Of a stretch of 64,000 bases of DNA, positions 60,778 to 64,000 are shown one piece after another. The notes under the pieces are model-generated. The model made no database searches. It was not told the origin of the DNA and saw nothing but the letters and a program-made list of their open reading frames with translations. Numbering within the stretch: position 1 is the first letter of the stretch; each line of letters starts with the position of its first letter. Source of the DNA: Paenibacillus xylaniclasticus. Its GTDB lineage: Bacteria > Bacillota > Bacilli > Paenibacillales > Paenibacillaceae. The stretch covers positions 1-64,000 of the forward strand of contig NZ_BIML01000004.1 of the NCBI RefSeq assembly GCF_004001065.1, in the 5' to 3' direction. Position numbers and translations under genes: made by a program.

Positions 60778-61962
60778 ATGACGGCACGGTGGGATCCAGT
60801 TGGACAACTGCAAAGCGCCTATCCGCAAATGGTGGAATGGCGGCGTTATTTGCACCGGTATCCTGAGCTTTCGTTTCAGGAGAAGAACACATCAGCCTGG
60901 ATCGCCGATAAACTGCGTTCCTTCGGTTGTACAGTAACCGAAGGCATCGGAGGCTACGGTGTTGTAGCTGATCTGGAGGGGAATGGCGAAGGACCATGCA
61001 TTGCGCTTCGGGCCGATATAGACGCTCTTCCTATACAGGACGCTAAGAATTGCGAGTACTCATCGACCGTGCCTGGTGTCATGCATGCTTGCGGACATGA
61101 TGGACATACAGCGACACTTCTAGCGGTAGCTCAAGCGTATGCCAATAATCGCAGCAGTTGGAGTGGCAAGCGTCGTCTGCTCTTTCAACCTGCGGAGGAG
61201 TTGTGTCCGGGCGGGGCCTGCGCGATGATACGCGACGGTGCGTTGAACGGTGTAGACGCCATATATGGTGTCCATTTATGGACGCCGCTTCCTTATGGAG
61301 TAGTCGCTACAAGAGGAGGGGCCTTCATGGCCACGCCTGATGAATTTACGATCGAGATCGTCGGACAAGGCGGGCATGGAGGAATGCCGCATCAGACGAT
61401 CGATGCTGTCGTTGTAGGCGCTTCGCTCGTCCAATCACTGCAGACGATCGTAAGCCGCAGCATAGACCCGATCGCGCCATCGGTTGTTACGGTAGGTTCC
61501 TTCCAGGCTGGTTCGACTGGCAACGTCATTGCAGAGCGTGCAGTGCTTAACGGGACCGTACGTACGTTCACGGTGGCAGTGCGCGAGCGGATTCGAGAAA
61601 GAATGGAATCGATAATTGCCCATACGGCTGCTATGTTCGGCGCGGACATCACCCTCGATTACCGGGAAGGCTATCCGGCCGTCACTAACGATGAAGGTGA
61701 AGCCGAGAGGTTCGATACCGTTGCTGCCGAATTGTTCGGTCAGCAGGCAGTTCAGCAATCGACATTAATAATGGTTGGCGAAGATTTTTCCTATTATTTA
61801 CAAGAAGTGAAAGGCTGCTTCATGTTTGTCGGCGCGGGCGGAGGAGACTGCGGAGCCATTTATCCTCATCATCATCCGAAATTTGATATCGATGAGCGAG
61901 CAATGCTTGTCTCTGCCAGACTGTTAATCGGTATGGCAGAGCATCGCGCGCAAGAAGAGTAA
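60778..61962 (+). CDS. M20-family amidohydrolase (N-acyl-amino acid/hippurate hydrolase type)
   Basis: 394 residues. It hydrolyses N-acyl bonds of amino acids or small peptides with a metal. Motifs are RYLHRYPELSFQEKNTSAW at the start, ADIDALPIQD, HACGHDGHTATLL (metal ligands), PAEELCPGGACAMIRDG and GGHGGMPHQTIDAV in the dimerisation lid. GEDFSYYLQEV and PHHHPKFDIDERA close the active site. ACAGGAGG lies before ATG 60778. The exact substrate is unknown; relatives include HipO, AmaA and the diaminopimelate deacetylase DapL. Confidence 0.9.
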   Translation: MTARWDPVGQLQSAYPQMVEWRRYLHRYPELSFQEKNTSAWIADKLRSFGCTVTEGIGGYGVVADLEGNGEGPCIALRADIDALPIQDAKNCEYSSTVPGVMHACGHDGHTATLLAVAQAYANNRSSWSGKRRLLFQPAEELCPGGACAMIRDGALNGVDAIYGVHLWTPLPYGVVATRGGAFMATPDEFTIEIVGQGGHGGMPHQTIDAVVVGASLVQSLQTIVSRSIDPIAPSVVTVGSFQAGSTGNVIAERAVLNGTVRTFTVAVRERIRERMESIIAHTAAMFGADITLDYREGYPAVTNDEGEAERFDTVAAELFGQQAVQQSTLIMVGEDFSYYLQEVKGCFMFVGAGGGDCGAIYPHHHPKFDIDERAMLVSARLLIGMAEHRAQEE

Positions 61963-61985
61963 GCTGAATTTCGTATTCTAAGACG

Positions 61986-62036
61986 GGCTGTTTCATCGGT
62001 CATCTCTGATGACGATGAGACAGCCTTTGTCGTTTA
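61986..62036 (+). terminator. rho-independent terminator
   Basis: GGCTGTTTCATC (61986-61997) pairs with GATGAGACAGCC, with GTCATC/GATGAC inside and a TCT loop. The tail is TTTGTCGTTT. Confidence 0.8.
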
Positions 62037-62123
62037 TCGGCCGAAGCAGGAATAAAAATCCTCTCTCCTTCGAACAATAATGGGGTATGTGTACGAAAGA
62101 TGTGAGTGGGAGGGAACGGGCAA

Positions 62124-63818
62124 GTGCAGTCGAATGGGAAGCCGATAATCGTACTGTCGGATATGACGCTGTTGTTTGATGAACGGATGCCAGGCAGCGA
62201 AGAGGTGGGCATGCTGCTGGCCGGTTTCACAGAGCTGGTGAAAAATGCAGGGCCTATGCATACGTACCGGATAACGCCGCTCACGCTGTGGAATGCAGCC
62301 TCATTAGGGATGACAAGTGGTCAAGTCATCGAAATTCTTACACGGTTAAGCAAATATGATCTTCCGAGAGGCTTGTCTACATCGCTCAAGCGGCTGATGG
62401 ACCGATATGGCCGACTGCGGCTCGACCGGTCTGGTGAGACTGGCGTGAAGCATCTCTCATTATCCGGAGATGAAGAGATTATGCGGGAGCTGGATTCCGA
62501 GCAGTCGCTGCAAGCGCTGTTAGGTTATCGGCTCGGCAATACGCAATTCCAGCTTAGCCCTGATCGAAGAGGAGCTGTAAAGCAGGAGCTGCTGCGTCTA
62601 GGTTATCCCGTAATCGATGCAGCCGGTTATCGGGCTGGCGAATCGCTGAAGCTTGAGCTGCGCAGGCAAACGCTGAGGGGGTCTCTATTTTCCCTTAGAG
62701 ATTATCAGAAGCAGGCAGTTGATCGGTTTGTTCAAGGGCAATCGCAGACTGCAGGCAGTGGAGTGATCGTTCTCCCGTGTGGTGCGGGCAAGACGTTGGT
62801 TGGCATCGGAGTGCTGGCGGCGCTCCAATGCGCAACGCTCATTCTAACCTCCAGTTTAACGTCTGTGCAGCAGTGGCAGTCGGAATTGCTTGATAAGACG
62901 ACGCTGGACAGGGAATCGATCGGTCAGTACTCCTCATTAGAAAAGCAAGTTAAGCCGGTTACCATTGCTACCTATAACATGCTGGCAACTAGCGGCGGTG
63001 AGGATCGGGATTACCGACATATGCGGCTGTTTGGAGAACGGGACTGGGGGCTTATTATTTACGACGAGGTGCATATGCTTCCAGCCCCTGTCTTTCGAAT
63101 GACAGCGGATTTACAAGCGACCAGAAGGCTCGGACTAACGGCGACCCTTATTCGTGAGGATGGTCGAGAAAGAGATGTTTTTTCATTAATCGGTCCAAAG
63201 CTGTATGAGTTGCCTTGGAAGCAGCTGGAGCAGCAAAGTCAAATTGCAGAGCTTCGATGCGAGGAAGTGCGGGTGCCGCTGCCTTCCGAGACAGAACATG
63301 ATTACTTGGTAAGCGATGTGCGGAAGAGAGTGAGGCTTGCGGCGGAAAATCCGAACAAAATGACGGTTGTCAGGCAGCTGCTTGACCGGCACAAGGATAA
63401 GCCCGCGCTTATAATCGGCTCCTATATCAGGCAGCTGAAGGCGCTCGCTTCTGAGATTGGAGCTCCGTTGTTAACTGGAGAGGTGCCGCATGAAGAAAGA
63501 GCAAAGCTGTATGAGGCGTTTAGGCGAGGGGAGGAGCGGGTACTCGTCGTTTCGAAAATTGCTAACTTTGCCGTGGATCTTCCGGACGCTGCCGTTGCTG
63601 TTCAAGTATCGGGCAGCTTTGGCTCACGTCAGGAGGAAGCGCAGAGGATCGGGAGGCTGCTGCGTCCGAAGCAGGAGCATAACAGCGCCGTGTTTTATAC
63701 GGTCGTATCCGATGGAACAATGGAGGTCGATTATGCCATGAAGCGGCAGCGATTTATGACGGAGCAAGGATATCGTTATGGTTTGACGACCATCAACGTT
63801 CAGGGAGGCAAGCGGTGA
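62124..63818 (+). CDS. XPB/Ssl2-type DNA helicase
   Basis: 564 residues from GTG 62124, nine bases after GGAGGG; the GTG at 62106 overlaps that site. An N-terminal domain of about 190 residues precedes the helicase. Walker A is LPCGAGKTLVG (about 218-228), motif II is DEVH, motif III is GLTATLIRED, and the last ends RKRQ-like QRIGRLLRP (motif VI). The sequence REDGRERDVFSLIGPKLYE resembles the RED region of XPB. It should unwind DNA in repair. The following gene overlaps its stop. Confidence 0.88.
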   Translation: MQSNGKPIIVLSDMTLLFDERMPGSEEVGMLLAGFTELVKNAGPMHTYRITPLTLWNAASLGMTSGQVIEILTRLSKYDLPRGLSTSLKRLMDRYGRLRLDRSGETGVKHLSLSGDEEIMRELDSEQSLQALLGYRLGNTQFQLSPDRRGAVKQELLRLGYPVIDAAGYRAGESLKLELRRQTLRGSLFSLRDYQKQAVDRFVQGQSQTAGSGVIVLPCGAGKTLVGIGVLAALQCATLILTSSLTSVQQWQSELLDKTTLDRESIGQYSSLEKQVKPVTIATYNMLATSGGEDRDYRHMRLFGERDWGLIIYDEVHMLPAPVFRMTADLQATRRLGLTATLIREDGRERDVFSLIGPKLYELPWKQLEQQSQIAELRCEEVRVPLPSETEHDYLVSDVRKRVRLAAENPNKMTVVRQLLDRHKDKPALIIGSYIRQLKALASEIGAPLLTGEVPHEERAKLYEAFRRGEERVLVVSKIANFAVDLPDAAVAVQVSGSFGSRQEEAQRIGRLLRPKQEHNSAVFYTVVSDGTMEVDYAMKRQRFMTEQGYRYGLTTINVQGGKR

Positions 63819-64000
63819 TGAGGCTGCGCGAGGTGTTAGATCGACTTCCATCAGGAATGGCTGAACGGCTGCAATCCACTGTTGTATGGAAACCGTCTGC
63901 TGAGGCTTGGCCGCAGGCAGCTCTTCAGCCGGCCGAGCTTGCTTTAACGATGAGTCGTATATCGCAATGGGGACGGAAATTGCTTAAACATTGGATTCGC
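63818..64000 (+). CDS. partial gene downstream of the XPB-type helicase
   Basis: ATG 63818 overlaps the helicase stop (TGATG), with GGGAGG nine bases upstream, so translation is coupled. The 61 codons in the window read MRLREVLDRLPSGMAERL, then VVWKPSAEAW and a helical segment with MSRISQWGRKLLKHWIR at the window end. No domain is recognised in this piece. Its coupling to the helicase suggests a partner, but nothing in the visible part proves it. Confidence 0.6.
   Translation, partial: MRLREVLDRLPSGMAERLQSTVVWKPSAEAWPQAALQPAELALTMSRISQWGRKLLKHWIR

Noticed and set aside
1-64000. CRISPR array or cas genes
   Set aside because: No regularly spaced repeat units or cas-like proteins were found; the repeats present are short operators or intragenic repeats.

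Overview
The window looks like chromosome from a Gram-positive, endospore-forming member of the Paenibacillaceae (Paenibacillus-like). The signs are Bacillus-type gene families (CcpA, AcuA/AcuC/AcsA, YtxJ/BrxC, YlaN next to FtsW, YugN, DUF1054, DUF1292, SpeA), strong AGGAGG ribosome binding sites with frequent GTG/TTG starts, and moderate GC content. These assignments come from reading the sequence; no database search was run.

Layout. 1-2040 is the AT-rich remnant of an integrated element: a divergent regulator/excisionase cluster with paired operators, then a tyrosine recombinase reduced to its C-terminal half, arm-type direct repeats, and the tRNA-Val(GAC) gene that served as attachment site. 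2.3-6.4 kb holds small conserved proteins, a metallo-beta-lactamase-fold hydrolase and a copper-amine-oxidase-N-domain protein. 6.5-19.7 kb holds SpeA, two MFS transporters, a two-component system followed by a MacB-type ABC exporter, and a lone RND pump. 20.1-21.1 kb holds an intact transposase-derived gene that has lost two catalytic Asp residues and lies behind two SOS (LexA) boxes. 21.3-27.3 kb holds a DesK/NarL-type two-component system divergent from a three-gene ABC exporter, like B. subtilis LnrJK-LnrLMN.

28-45 kb is mostly metabolism and carbon control: gndA, aroK-aroA, a fused EIICBA permease with Enzyme I, ccpA-mtnN, and acuA/acuC divergent from acsA with a cre site between them. 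45-64 kb is cell envelope and housekeeping: a class A PBP with FN3 domains, a TrkH/KtrB transporter, a YidC paralogue behind a membrane upstream ORF, rpsD with a structured leader, a GGDEF protein, an M29 aminopeptidase, an HPr-like protein without the phosphorylatable His, ylaN, a Ca2+/H+ antiporter, ftsW, an M20 amidohydrolase and an XPB-type helicase overlapping a gene cut by the window edge.

The most interesting signals are: (1) an upstream ORF (50080-50472) with one membrane segment, a basic stretch and an acidic cluster, followed by a perfect 10-bp hairpin hiding the ribosome binding site of yidC, the architecture of the MifM sensor of membrane insertion; (2) the LexA-boxed, catalytically defective IS1595-like gene; (3) the truncated, His15-less but Ser46-retaining HPr-like protein. 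Sixteen of the CDS starts were moved from the longest ORF start to a better ribosome binding site or to a family-consistent position; each entry gives the reason.
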